DNA of 26,812 nucleotides from Muribaculum sp. (GTDB lineage Bacteria > Bacillota > Clostridia > Lachnospirales > Lachnospiraceae), in assembly GCA_023663505.1 (NCBI GenBank), contig JAMPHH010000045.1, positions 1-26,812 on the forward strand, in the 5' to 3' direction. The notes under the pieces were generated by a model. The model did no database searches. It was not told the origin of the DNA and was given only the letters and a program-made list of their open reading frames with translations. Below are positions 7,277-16,409 of this stretch, in pieces; the first letter of the stretch is position 1, and every line of letters starts with the position of its first letter. A program made the translations under genes and the position numbers.

Positions 7277-8713
7277 ATGGAGATAGAGCGATTAGACTCC
7301 GTGGCAGCGGAGGAGACATCCGAGATTGTCATTGCGTTTGACAGGCTTGGGAAGATTTTGTACGCCAATCGTTCTGCAAGAGACAAGCTGGATTACACGA
7401 AGGAGGAGCTTGAGCAGTGCGCTATGCAGAAGCTTTTTCAACAGGAATTCCAGCAGGACGAGGGGGCGGAAGCCGACTTTGACATCACGAAGCTTCAGGA
7501 GAAGGAGGAGACGGTGATTTATCGGAAGAACAGCTCCTGTTTTCCGGTGACGCTTCGCTTCTTCCCTGTGGAGGAGGGGGTTGACTGTGTTCTGGCGCAG
7601 GATATCTCATGGAACAAGAATATGGACATGCGCCTTCGCCAGTTGAAGGAGGAGGAGAGCGTGAACCTGCGAGTGCGGAACGAATTTACCGCCAATGTCA
7701 CCCATGAGCTGAGAACGCCGGTCAATGGTATCAAGGGACATGTGACTTATCTGCTGGACAGCATAGAGGATCAGGCACAGCGGGAGACTTTGCAGATCAT
7801 TCTCTATTGCTGTGACAATATGTCCGCCATTATCAACAATATTTTGGATTTCTCCAAGATGGAGGCGGGTAAGTTCACGTTGGAGGAGACGGAATTTGAT
7901 TTTTATAAAATGATGGATCAGGTGATTGCCACGCATATGGCGGCACTAAATAAAAAGGAGCTTCATGTCAGTGTTTACATAGACGAGAATATCCCGCAGT
8001 TTGTCATAGGGGATGCCCTGAGAATCAATCAAATATTGAATAATCTGCTCTCCAATGCCATAAAGTTTACCTTGGTGGGGCAGATAAGTGTAGACGTGAG
8101 CAAGACGCTGCAGATCAATGACGAGGTGGAGTTGTTCTTTATGGTGAAGGACACGGGAATCGGCATGACCAAGGAGGAGCAGGATAAGCTTTTCCAGAGC
8201 TTTCAGCAGGTGGACGCTTCGATCACGAGACGTTTTGGCGGAACGGGACTGGGCTTGTCCATCACGAAGCAGCTTGTGGAAATGATGAACGGGACGATTC
8301 ATGTGGAGAGCGAGAAGGGGAAGGGAAGCTGTTTCTCCTTCAGTATCCGCTTGCATACGGGTCAGAATGTGGGCGAGAGCAGGGATGTGAGCGAGACATA
8401 CAAGAAGTGGTCTAATCTCACTGTCGGTATGGAGCAGGAGTCGGATGGAGATTACCTTACCTTTGGATCTCCGGAGAACAAGGCGGAGCTTAGCAAGAGG
8501 ATGGAGAAGCTTTTGTTGTCCATGGAGCTTGGTTCGTGGGAGCGCGCCGAGACCATGACAGAAACGATCAAGGCGCTTACGGAGGGAGTGGACGGCGATA
8601 TGAAGAGACTGGTTCTGCGCTTGGGCATGGCTGTCCGAAAGGAGAATTACGAAAAGAGCATGGAGGCATACGAACAGTTGAAAACCGCTCTGGCGGAACG
8701 ATTGGGAGGCTAA
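7277..8713 (+). CDS. Soluble PAS-domain sensor histidine kinase
   Basis: This cytoplasmic sensor kinase has 478 residues. ATG 7277 follows TTGAGG and the promoter at 7200-7228. Residues about 8-115 form a PAS domain (EIVIAFDRLGKILYANRSA, then VLAQDISWNKN). The HisKA domain carries NVTHELRTPVN with the phospho-accepting His143. The ATPase domain shows the N box (NQILNNLLSNAIKFT, from 251), G1 (DTGIGM, 292-297), F box (LFQSFQQVD) and G2 (GGTGLGLSI, 321-329). There is no membrane segment, so it senses a cytoplasmic or diffusible signal. After the kinase core, residues about 361-478 are a helical tail without a candidate phospho-His, possibly a docking or degenerate HPt domain. It has no receiver of its own; the next gene, 17 nt away, supplies one. 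Confidence 0.9.
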   Translation: MEIERLDSVAAEETSEIVIAFDRLGKILYANRSARDKLDYTKEELEQCAMQKLFQQEFQQDEGAEADFDITKLQEKEETVIYRKNSSCFPVTLRFFPVEEGVDCVLAQDISWNKNMDMRLRQLKEEESVNLRVRNEFTANVTHELRTPVNGIKGHVTYLLDSIEDQAQRETLQIILYCCDNMSAIINNILDFSKMEAGKFTLEETEFDFYKMMDQVIATHMAALNKKELHVSVYIDENIPQFVIGDALRINQILNNLLSNAIKFTLVGQISVDVSKTLQINDEVELFFMVKDTGIGMTKEEQDKLFQSFQQVDASITRRFGGTGLGLSITKQLVEMMNGTIHVESEKGKGSCFSFSIRLHTGQNVGESRDVSETYKKWSNLTVGMEQESDGDYLTFGSPENKAELSKRMEKLLLSMELGSWERAETMTETIKALTEGVDGDMKRLVLRLGMAVRKENYEKSMEAYEQLKTALAERLGG

Positions 8714-8730
8714 AGAAAGGGGGCGTTTAC

Positions 8731-9810
8731 ATGGAAGCTGAGAAAAAGAATCCACCCAAAATATTGATCGTTGACGATCTGAGCGTCAATGTGAAGATAT
8801 TGGAAAATATCATACAGGCGGAAGGGTATGAGGCGTTGTGTGCCCTGAATGTGGAGGCGGCGCTTGATATCATGAAGGACACCATGCCGCAGCTTATTTT
8901 GTCTGACTTTTCCATGCCGGGAATGGACGGCTTGGAGTTCTGTAAGCTGTTAAAAAGCAATCCCAGAACGAGGGGGATCCCGTTTATCTTCATCACGGTG
9001 GCGGATACCAGTGAGGATAAGAAGGCGGCGTTTCTGGCGGGGGCTGTGGACTTTATTCCCAAGCCCTTTGACCGCATAGAGGTTGTCATGCGTGTGAACA
9101 ATCAGCTCAACAGCTATCGGATCAAGCAGGAGATGGAAGATTACAACCGTATGATGCACAAGATGGTGGCTGAGCAGAAGAAGCAGATGGAGCGGGAGAG
9201 GGAGAGAGTGCTTTTGGCGTTGACCAAGGTTATGGTAAAGCGCAATCCCGATATAGGGAGTCATCTGGAGAAGGTGGGCTATAATTGTCATCTGCTTGCA
9301 CAGAGTCTTCAGCTCGTTCCCAATTATGAGAATCTGATCACCGATGAATTCATAGAGACCATCGGGACGGCGGCTAAGCTTCATGACATAGGCAATATCA
9401 TCATGCCGGATAAGATTCTTCTGCAGGAGGAGGGTGTTGATAAGCACTCGGATCATGCGGTTGGAAGCTATGCGGAGGAGGGGGCTAAGATCTTGGAGGA
9501 GATCGCCGTGGAGAATGACAAGAGTCGTTTTCTGGATATGGCTGTGTTGATAGCAAGATATCATCATGCCAATTGGGACGGAAGCGGTTATCCCGAGAAT
9601 GTCAAGGGCAAGGAGATTCCTCTCGCGGCAAGGATCACGGCTGTGGTCAATGATTTTGACACCCTGCTCTGGAAGCGGCGCTCCGGCGAGGGCGACAGCG
9701 TAGCGGAGAGCATGAAGATCATCAATGAGAGAAGCGGCAGCATGTATGATCCCGGGATCGTGGAGGTGTTCAACAAGATTCAGAAGCAGCTGCGGACGGA
9801 CAGGGAGTGA
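8731..9810 (+). CDS. Response regulator with a divergent HD-GYP domain
   Basis: This protein has 359 residues, with ATG 8731 preceded by AAAGGGGG. Residues 9-125 are a receiver domain with acidic pair D15/D16, phospho-acceptor D59 (LILSDFSMPGMDG) and Lys111 (PKPFD). A coiled linker (about 130-165) leads to an HD-GYP domain with HDIG (H218, D219), H242, H278-H279 and a WDGSGYP motif. HD-GYP proteins hydrolyse cyclic di-GMP. Here the usual HDIGK reads HDIGN, HHE reads HHA, and the usual DVYDAL reads NDFDTL, replacing a normal metal-ligand Asp by Asn307; the following TSDRPYR-like segment is lost. Activity may be altered or absent. It is probably phosphorylated by the kinase encoded just upstream in the same transcript. 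Confidence 0.88.
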   Translation: MEAEKKNPPKILIVDDLSVNVKILENIIQAEGYEALCALNVEAALDIMKDTMPQLILSDFSMPGMDGLEFCKLLKSNPRTRGIPFIFITVADTSEDKKAAFLAGAVDFIPKPFDRIEVVMRVNNQLNSYRIKQEMEDYNRMMHKMVAEQKKQMERERERVLLALTKVMVKRNPDIGSHLEKVGYNCHLLAQSLQLVPNYENLITDEFIETIGTAAKLHDIGNIIMPDKILLQEEGVDKHSDHAVGSYAEEGAKILEEIAVENDKSRFLDMAVLIARYHHANWDGSGYPENVKGKEIPLAARITAVVNDFDTLLWKRRSGEGDSVAESMKIINERSGSMYDPGIVEVFNKIQKQLRTDRE

Positions 9811-9847
9811 ACTGTTGCCTTGAACGGAATCGATCATGTGGAGATTC

Positions 9848-9876
9848 TTGCAAAATAGAATATTTATTAGTATAAT
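9848..9876 (+). promoter_or_regulatory. Promoter of the second HD-GYP regulator gene
   Basis: TTGCAA at 9848-9853 and a consensus TATAAT at 9871-9876 are separated by exactly 17 bp, about 36 bp upstream of the start codon. It allows the second regulator and the HPt gene to be transcribed independently of the kinase. Confidence 0.7.
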
Positions 9877-9911
9877 GAACCCGTAAATAATTAATGTAAG
9901 GAGCTACTATT

Positions 9912-11003
9912 ATGGAAACAAATGAAGCAAATCGGAAAAAGATCTTGGTGGTTGATGACGAGGAAATGAGCAGGGAGATCCTGCGGAATATTTTTGAAGA
10001 CCAATACGATATCATTACCGCCGAGAATGGAAGTCAGGCTATCAAGGAAATCGGCAAGAATATGAAGGATTTGGCGGTGATACTGTTGGATCTGGTCATG
10101 CCGGTGCTGAACGGTTATCAGGTGTTACAGGTATTGAACGCGGAGAAGATCACGGATCGGATCCCCGTGATACTTATCACGGGAGAGAAGGACGATAAGC
10201 AGTTGGAATTGACGGTCTACGCTCTGGGCGCCGCCAGTATGATCTCCAAGCCCTATGATGCCGAGATTGTCAAGAGGAATGTCAACAACATCATCAGTCT
10301 CCGTCAGGGAGCTGCCGAGATGGAGGAGATCATACAGGATCAGCAAAGGCTTCTGAACATTCAGCAGCGGCAGATTGAAGCGTATAATGACAATCTGTTG
10401 GAGGCGATCAGCAATATTGTGGAGTTCAGGAATCTGGAATCCGGAACGCATACCAGAAGGGTGAAGGGCTACACCAGAATCATCGCCCAGACCTACATGC
10501 AGCTATATCCGGAGGCGGGGCTGACCAAGCATAAGATTGACACGATCGCACACGCCTCAGTCACCCATGATATCGGCAAGATATCCATTCCCGACAGCAT
10601 CCTGTTAAAGCCCGGACGGTTGACGGACGAGGAGAGGGAGGTCATGATGACGCACACCACGAAGGGCTGTGAGATCTTGAAGCTCCTGCCGGAGGAGCTT
10701 CAGGGCGGCGAGCTGTTGGCGATCTCCTATGAGATCTGCCGCCACCATCACGAGCGAGATGACGGCAAGGGCTATCCGGACGGCTTGAAGGGCGACGAAA
10801 TCCCTTTGTCCGCGCAGCTCGTCTCCCTTGCGGACGTGTATGACGCGTTGGTGAGTGAGAGATGCTATAAGAAGCCCTTTGACAAGGAGACGGCTTACAA
10901 TATGATCATGGAGGGACAATGCGGCGTATTTTCCCCGAAGCTTTTGAAGTGCTTGGAGACTTCCCGCAATGCCATTGAGCTTTTTGCAGATAAGCAGTTA
11001 TAG
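9912..11003 (+). CDS. Response regulator with HD-GYP c-di-GMP phosphodiesterase domain
   Basis: This protein has 363 residues, with ATG 9912 and AAGGAG upstream. The receiver (about 10-125) has D15/D16, phospho-acceptor D60 (VILLDLVMP) and K113 (SKPYD). A helical linker rich in Gln and Glu (about 130-165) connects to a full HD-GYP domain: HDIGK (H219, D220), H248, HHHE (278-281), DDGKGYPDGL, and DVYDAL (D308). These are the residues that bind the di-metal centre in active c-di-GMP phosphodiesterases, so this copy is probably catalytic, unlike the copy upstream. The only departure is Asp for the usual Trp before DG-x-GYP. The HPt gene follows 21 nt downstream, suggesting that this receiver gets or gives phosphate through it. 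Confidence 0.92.
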   Translation: METNEANRKKILVVDDEEMSREILRNIFEDQYDIITAENGSQAIKEIGKNMKDLAVILLDLVMPVLNGYQVLQVLNAEKITDRIPVILITGEKDDKQLELTVYALGAASMISKPYDAEIVKRNVNNIISLRQGAAEMEEIIQDQQRLLNIQQRQIEAYNDNLLEAISNIVEFRNLESGTHTRRVKGYTRIIAQTYMQLYPEAGLTKHKIDTIAHASVTHDIGKISIPDSILLKPGRLTDEEREVMMTHTTKGCEILKLLPEELQGGELLAISYEICRHHHERDDGKGYPDGLKGDEIPLSAQLVSLADVYDALVSERCYKKPFDKETAYNMIMEGQCGVFSPKLLKCLETSRNAIELFADKQL

Positions 11004-11024
11004 AAAATGAGAGGAAGTACCAAG

Positions 11025-11375
11025 ATGGACGAGAGTAAAAAAGCAAGGCTGTCTCAGGTTGTGAATTTTGAGACTGCCATGGATCGTTTTGTGGGTAACG
11101 AGGAATTATTGCTGAGCTTTCTGCAGAGACTTTCCGAGGATTCCAGTTTTGATATGTATGAGGCGGCCATGAAGGAGAAAAGGTATGATGATGCTTTTAA
11201 GGCGGCTCACACCCTAAAGGGTCTGTGCGGCAATCTGTCACTGGACGGGTTGTTTGAGGTGGTCAGCAAGGAGGTGGAGCTCCTGCGGGGTGGCATGTAT
11301 TCGGAGGCGGAGGAGCTTTTGCCGGAGGTTGAGAGAAAATATCAGGAAACAGTAGAAATCTTAGCTGTAATATAA
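11025..11375 (+). CDS. Stand-alone HPt phosphotransfer protein
   Basis: This protein has 116 residues. ATG 11025 is chosen because AGAGGAAG lies about 8 nt upstream; an ATG at 11007 overlaps that ribosome site. It is all helical, with AHTLKGLCGNLSL around residues 61-73. That is the HPt signature, and His62 is the phospho-acceptor. HPt proteins shuttle phosphate between receiver domains. As neither the kinase upstream nor the two regulators contains an HPt domain with a usable His, this protein is the likely relay partner. It lies 21 nt after the second regulator and 41 nt before carB. Confidence 0.88.
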   Translation: MDESKKARLSQVVNFETAMDRFVGNEELLLSFLQRLSEDSSFDMYEAAMKEKRYDDAFKAAHTLKGLCGNLSLDGLFEVVSKEVELLRGGMYSEAEELLPEVERKYQETVEILAVI

Positions 11376-11416
11376 AGGAACGGCATGCTACGGGTGCCGG
11401 CTGAGGAGGATACAAT

Positions 11417-14400
11417 ATGCCGCAAAGAACAGATATTCACAAAGTATTGATCATAGGCTCCGGTCCTATCATTATCGGGCAGGCCTGTGAGTTTGACTAT
11501 TCCGGCACTCAGGCTTGTAAGGCGTTGAGAAAGCTGGGATACGAGATTGTATTGGTGAATTCCAATCCCGCGACGATCATGACAGATCCGGAGATTGCAG
11601 ATGTCACCTATATTGAGCCGTTGAATAAGGAGCGGTTGGAACAGATCATCGCTAAGGAACGCCCTGACGCGCTGCTACCCAATCTGGGCGGGCAGTCGGG
11701 GCTTAATCTGTGCGCGGAACTGGCGGGCGCGGGAATCTTGGACAAGTATCAGGTGAAGGTCATCGGTGTGCAGGTGGACGCTATCGAGCGGGGCGAGGAC
11801 AGAATCGAATTCAAGAAGGCAATGAACGCCTTGGGGATTGAGATGGCGCGCAGCGAGGTTGCCTACACGGTGGAGGAGGCTCTGCAGATTGCGGATGGGC
11901 TTGGATATCCCGTGGTGCTGCGTCCCGCCTACACCATGGGCGGCGCAGGCGGCGGTCTGGTCTACAACAAGGAGGAGCTAAAGGTGGTATGCGCCAGAGG
12001 GCTGCAGGCGAGTCTGGTGGGTCAGGTCTTGGTGGAGGAGTCCATTCTCGGCTGGGAGGAGCTGGAGCTTGAGGTGGTTCGTGACTCGGACGGCAATATG
12101 ATCACGGTCTGCTTTATTGAGAATATTGACCCCATGGGCGTGCATACGGGGGATTCCTTCTGTGCGGCTCCCATGCTGACCATCTCGGAGGAGCTGCAAA
12201 AGCGACTTCAGGAGCAGGCATATCGAATCGTGGAGTCGGTACAGGTGATCGGTGGGACCAATGTGCAGTTTGCCCATGACCCTGTGAGCGACCGGATCAT
12301 CGTCATCGAGATCAATCCCCGTACCTCGCGCTCCTCGGCACTGGCGTCTAAGGCGACGGGCTTTCCTATCGCACTGGTCAGCGCAATGTTGGCAGCAGGC
12401 TTGACATTGAAGGACATTCCCTGTGGAAAATACGGAACCTTGGACAAGTATGTGCCTGACGGAGATTATGTGGTGATCAAATTCGCCCGTTGGGCATTTG
12501 AGAAGTTCAAGGGCGTGGAGGACAAGCTTGGGACTCAGATGCGCGCCGTGGGCGAGGTCATGAGTATCGGTAAGAATTATAAGGAGGCTTTCCAGAAAGC
12601 AATCCGTTCTTTGGAGACAGGGCGTTACGGTCTCGGGCAGATTCCCAAGCTGGAGGGAAAGTCGAAGGAGCAGCTCCTGCAGATGTTAGCCACGCCTTCC
12701 AGTGAACGGCATTTTGCCATGTATGAGGCTTTGAAAAAGGGAGCGACCGTGGAGGAGCTTCACGAGATTACCCATGTGAAGGCATGGTTTATCGAGCAGA
12801 TGAAGGAGCTTGTGGACGAGGAGGAGACGCTTCTTAAGAGCAAGGGAGGTCTTCCTTCAGATGAGGAGCTGATCGCCGCCAAAAAGGACGGCTTCTCTGA
12901 CAAATATCTGAGTATTTTATTGGGAATATCTGAGCAGGAGATTCGCGAACGGCGCATCGCGTTGGGCGTGGAGGAGGCTTGGGAGGGCGTTCATGTGAGC
13001 GGTACTCCTGACAGCGCCTATTATTATTCCACCTACAACGCACCGGATAAGAATCCTGTCCGCAGCGATAAGCCCAAGGTGATGATTCTGGGCGGAGGTC
13101 CGAACCGTATCGGACAGGGTATCGAGTTTGACTACTGCTGTGTGCACGCTTCTCTGGCATTGAAAAAGCTGGGCTTTGAGACCATTATTGTCAACTGCAA
13201 TCCGGAGACCGTGTCCACGGACTATGACACCTCGGATAAGCTTTACTTTGAGCCCTTGACCTTGGAGGACGTGCTGAGTATTTATAAAAAGGAGAAGCCC
13301 GTGGGTGTGATTGCCCAGTTTGGCGGACAGACTCCGTTAAATCTTGCCTCTGAGCTTGAGAAGAATGGTGTGCGCATTCTGGGCACCTCTCCATCTGTGA
13401 TCGATCTGGCGGAGGACAGAGACCAGTTCCGCGCAATGATGGACAAGCTGCAGATTCCCATGCCGGAGTCAGGTATGGCGACCACGGTGGAGGAGGCATT
13501 GGAGATTGCCCACAAGATCGGTTATCCTGTGATGGTGCGCCCCTCCTATGTGTTGGGCGGCAGAGGCATGGAGGTGGTGTACGATGACGAGAATCTGACA
13601 GGCTATATGCAGGCTGCTGTGGGCGTGACCCCCGACAGACCGATTCTGATAGACCGATTCCTGAATCATGCTACCGAGTGTGAAGCGGACGCTATCAGCG
13701 ACGGTACACATGCCTTTGTGCCCGCGGTGATGGAGCATATCGAGCTGGCGGGCGTCCATTCCGGCGATTCCGCATGCATTATTCCCTCCAAGCATATCTC
13801 GGAGGAGAACGTGGCGACGATCAAGGAATATACCCGCAGGATCGCGGAGGAGATGCATGTGCAGGGGCTTATGAATATTCAGTATGCCATTGAGAATGGC
13901 AAGGTGTATGTGTTGGAGGCAAACCCTAGGGCGTCCCGTACCGTGCCCTTGGTGTCGAAGGTCTGCAATATTCGTATGGTGCCTATCGCCACGGAGATCA
14001 TCACGGCGGATATCACCGGAAGACCCTCTCCCGTGGCGGGATTAAAGGAGCAGCATATTCCGTACTATGGCGTGAAGGAAGCGGTGTTCCCCTTCAATAT
14101 GTTCCCTGAGGTAGACCCGATTCTTGGACCAGAGATGCGTTCTACCGGTGAAGTATTGGGACTTTCACCCTCCGTGGGGGAAGCCTTCTTCAAGACGCAG
14201 GAGGCGACCCAGACCAGACTGCCCCTGAGCGGGACGGTGCTGATCAGCGTAAACCGCAAGGACAGGGAGGAGGTTGTGGAGATCGCGAAAGCGTTTAACG
14301 AGGCGGGATTTAGGATCCTTGCCACGGGCAACACCTGTGAGCTGATCAATGGCGCGGGCATCAAGGCGCAGTTGGTCAAGAAGCTTTATGAGGGACGTCC

Positions 14401-14641
14401 CAATGTGCTGGATCTGATCACCAACGGGGAGATCGACCTGATCGTCAACTCTCCCGTGGGCAGCGACAGCGTGCATGATGACAGCTATCTGCGCAAGGCG
14501 GCGATCAAAGCAAAGATACCTTATATGACCACCATCGCGGCGGTGCGGGCGACAGCGGAAGGGATTCTGTATGTGCAGAAGCACGGCAACGCTGAGGTGC
14601 AGTCGCTGCAGGCATTGCATGGACAGATTAAGGAGAAGTAG
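11417..14641 (+). CDS. carB: Carbamoyl-phosphate synthase large subunit
   Basis: This protein has 1074 residues, full length for the family, with ATG 11417 after a GAGGAGGA site. With the small subunit CarA it makes carbamoyl phosphate from bicarbonate, ammonia (from glutamine) and two ATP, for pyrimidine and arginine synthesis. The two homologous ATP-grasp halves are visible: KVLIIGSGPIIIGQACEFDYSG at the N-terminus and KVMILGGGPNRIGQGIEFDYC from about residue 554. Each is followed by glycine-rich loops (RPAYTMGGAGGG, RPSYVLGGRGME). A C-terminal MGS-type allosteric domain follows from about 930 (ILATGNTCELI, DLIVNSPVGS). No carA lies in the window; upstream is the HPt gene. The 41-nt gap has no good promoter, so transcription may come from the signalling unit. 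Confidence 0.97.
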   Translation: MPQRTDIHKVLIIGSGPIIIGQACEFDYSGTQACKALRKLGYEIVLVNSNPATIMTDPEIADVTYIEPLNKERLEQIIAKERPDALLPNLGGQSGLNLCAELAGAGILDKYQVKVIGVQVDAIERGEDRIEFKKAMNALGIEMARSEVAYTVEEALQIADGLGYPVVLRPAYTMGGAGGGLVYNKEELKVVCARGLQASLVGQVLVEESILGWEELELEVVRDSDGNMITVCFIENIDPMGVHTGDSFCAAPMLTISEELQKRLQEQAYRIVESVQVIGGTNVQFAHDPVSDRIIVIEINPRTSRSSALASKATGFPIALVSAMLAAGLTLKDIPCGKYGTLDKYVPDGDYVVIKFARWAFEKFKGVEDKLGTQMRAVGEVMSIGKNYKEAFQKAIRSLETGRYGLGQIPKLEGKSKEQLLQMLATPSSERHFAMYEALKKGATVEELHEITHVKAWFIEQMKELVDEEETLLKSKGGLPSDEELIAAKKDGFSDKYLSILLGISEQEIRERRIALGVEEAWEGVHVSGTPDSAYYYSTYNAPDKNPVRSDKPKVMILGGGPNRIGQGIEFDYCCVHASLALKKLGFETIIVNCNPETVSTDYDTSDKLYFEPLTLEDVLSIYKKEKPVGVIAQFGGQTPLNLASELEKNGVRILGTSPSVIDLAEDRDQFRAMMDKLQIPMPESGMATTVEEALEIAHKIGYPVMVRPSYVLGGRGMEVVYDDENLTGYMQAAVGVTPDRPILIDRFLNHATECEADAISDGTHAFVPAVMEHIELAGVHSGDSACIIPSKHISEENVATIKEYTRRIAEEMHVQGLMNIQYAIENGKVYVLEANPRASRTVPLVSKVCNIRMVPIATEIITADITGRPSPVAGLKEQHIPYYGVKEAVFPFNMFPEVDPILGPEMRSTGEVLGLSPSVGEAFFKTQEATQTRLPLSGTVLISVNRKDREEVVEIAKAFNEAGFRILATGNTCELINGAGIKAQLVKKLYEGRPNVLDLITNGEIDLIVNSPVGSDSVHDDSYLRKAAIKAKIPYMTTIAAVRATAEGILYVQKHGNAEVQSLQALHGQIKEK

Positions 14642-14679
14642 TAAGGGTTGTAGTTATTATTGATAAACCATGAGAGGAA

Positions 14680-14718
14680 CAGGACGCGTTTCTAACTGAA
14701 ATGCGTCCTGACTCTTTT
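14680..14718 (+). terminator. Terminator after carB
   Basis: A 12-bp stem (CAGGACGCGTTT at 14680-14691 with AAATGCGTCCTG at 14699-14710, one G-U pair) with a 7-nt loop is followed by the pyrimidine tract CTCTTTT. It lies 40 bp after the carB stop. The T run is short, so the terminator may be moderate. Confidence 0.65.
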
Positions 14719-14933
14719 GCGGCGGAAGGATTGAGGGGATACTGCGACTGTTAAGCAGATTGGGTGGTGTCCCACAGACTATGCATATACTTGTAATGAC
14801 GATATTATTATAGAAAATGCATTTATTTGATTTAAAATAATATTAATTTTGCGATATAGTTATAAATATTGCGTAGGCTTTATATCTTCATGGAGCGAGT
14901 GATTCCCGTAAATAGTGAGCCCTGTCAACGCTG

Positions 14934-16128
14934 TTGACGGGCATCGCTAATCTTTTGCTTGATTTTAACCAACCCATGGGGTTGCATATGAATCCCGATA
15001 ACCGCTGGGTTCGGATGGCGGATAAAATCCTATGGGACGAGCTTGAAGTAAAATACGCCACCCTGTTCCCAAGTGACACGGGTAATGTTGCGAAGCCACT
15101 GCGTATGGTGCTTGCTTCCGTGATCATCCAGAACAGGCTGCGTTTCACCGACAGGGAGCTCGTGGAGCAGATCACGGAGAGCCCGTACCTCCAGTATTTT
15201 ATCGGGTTGCCGGGATATCAGGACACCCCGCCGTTTGACGCAAGCACGCTGGTGCTGTTCCGCAAACGGATCACGGCGGATATGCTGAACGAGGCAAACG
15301 AGTATCTCCCTGCTTAATGAATCAAGGAAAGAACATCTGGCTTTTGCCAAGTGCAGGAAGCATAACAAAAAGCAGGTACGGGTGGCAATCAGAAGACAAC
15401 TCTCTTACGTGCGCAGGGACATCGGCTATCTGGAAGGATATTTCAGCCGGGGCTTAGTGCCGGATACCAGAGATATCCCTTGTATCCTGACGATCTTCAA
15501 GCTGTATGCCCAACAGGAATATATGTATGAGAACAAGGTACACACCGTGCCGGACAGGATCGTGAGCATCAGCCAGCCGTGGATACGCCCCATAGTGCGG
15601 GGCAAGGTAAAAACCCCCGTTGAATTCGGCGCAAAGCTGGATGTCAGCATCGACGGGGAAGGATACAGGCGGCTGGAGAAGGTATCCTTTGATGCGTGCA
15701 ATGAAAGCGGGTGTCTGGTCGGCGCGGTGGAACGGTACAGGTCACGCACGGGTAACTATCCGGAGCGGGTACTGGCGGACCAGAGACAACCGGGCTTACT
15801 GTAAAAAATACGGGATACGGCTGTCGGGTCCAAAGCTTGGCAGACCGTCACCAGATGCCAAAACAGACAAGAAACTGGAACACAAAGCGCAAATGCGCTT
15901 GATAATACGGACAGGATTGAAGTGGAGCGTTTTTTCAGCCGCAGCAAACGTTGTTATGGTCTGGGGTGTATCGTGACCAAGCTGGAGGAAACCCAACAGA
16001 CATCCATCGCATTATCTGTATTCGTGTCGAATCTTTTCAGGATTCAGAAACGAATACTTTTGCGTCCATTTTGGAAATTTTTTTACTATGTGGTACATAT
16101 CAAAAACTATAGCCTAAAAGTGGCTTAA
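14934..16128 (+). pseudogene. Broken transposase gene (IS5-like, DUF772 / DDE type)
   Basis: This is the remnant of one transposase of about 450-480 residues, now in at least four pieces. The N-terminal DUF772-type part is intact to 15317 (VAKPLRMVLASVIIQ, ELVEQITESPYLQYFIGLPGY, PFDASTLVLFRKR). The next piece resumes in another frame near 15310 (LLNESRKEHLAFAKC) after an apparent loss of roughly 60-70 residues that should contain the first catalytic Asp. It runs to VLADQ near 15783, then shifts frame (TRDNRAYCKKYGIRLSGPKLGRP). It shifts again near 15900 to the C-terminal piece with the catalytic Glu region (RIEVERFFSRSKRCYGLGC) and ends at 16128. The gene cannot make an active enzyme. A stem-loop (14921-14941) lies at its 5' edge. 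Confidence 0.85.
16059..16083 (+). repeat. 25-bp repeat, copy 1 (inverted copy at 17345-17369)
   Basis: The 25 bases here, inside the 3' end of the first transposase remnant (coding LLRPFWKFF), recur exactly as the reverse complement at 17345-17369, downstream of the second remnant. The second copy is probably a leftover of another copy of the first element's end. Confidence 0.7.
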
Positions 16129-16409
16129 TCAGCAGACACTAATTCAGGAATTAATTCTATCGGAATTAATTTCGCTGTTGAAAAGCATTGAAAACAAAGG
16201 GCTGGCGGACAGGGTCAAAAATATTTCGCCAACCCAAACAACGTATTTATGCGGCTTTCCGAAATCCTGACATGTAAAAAAGCCAAAATTGCGACTAAAC
16301 GCACAACGGGAAAAAAGTCCCCAAATATAAAGGAAAAACCTGTCTTTCACACTCCTAAAGGAGTATAATGTAAGTGTCACCAAACAGAAAGAAAGAGAGG
16401 TTTTCCCTG

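Noticed and set aside
8536..8730. Start of the first HD-GYP regulator inside the kinase gene.
   Set aside because: The extension has no receiver-like sequence; ATG 8731 follows AAAGGGGG and begins the normal receiver fold.
7946..9837. Long minus-strand frames antisense to the kinase and first regulator.
   Set aside because: Translations are rich in His, Leu and Arg as expected from antisense of biased codons; no motif and no ribosome site.
11382..11402. Small hairpin (CGGCA/TGCCG) between the HPt gene and carB as a terminator.
   Set aside because: The stem is five base pairs with a long loop and there is no T run; it is unlikely to stop transcription.
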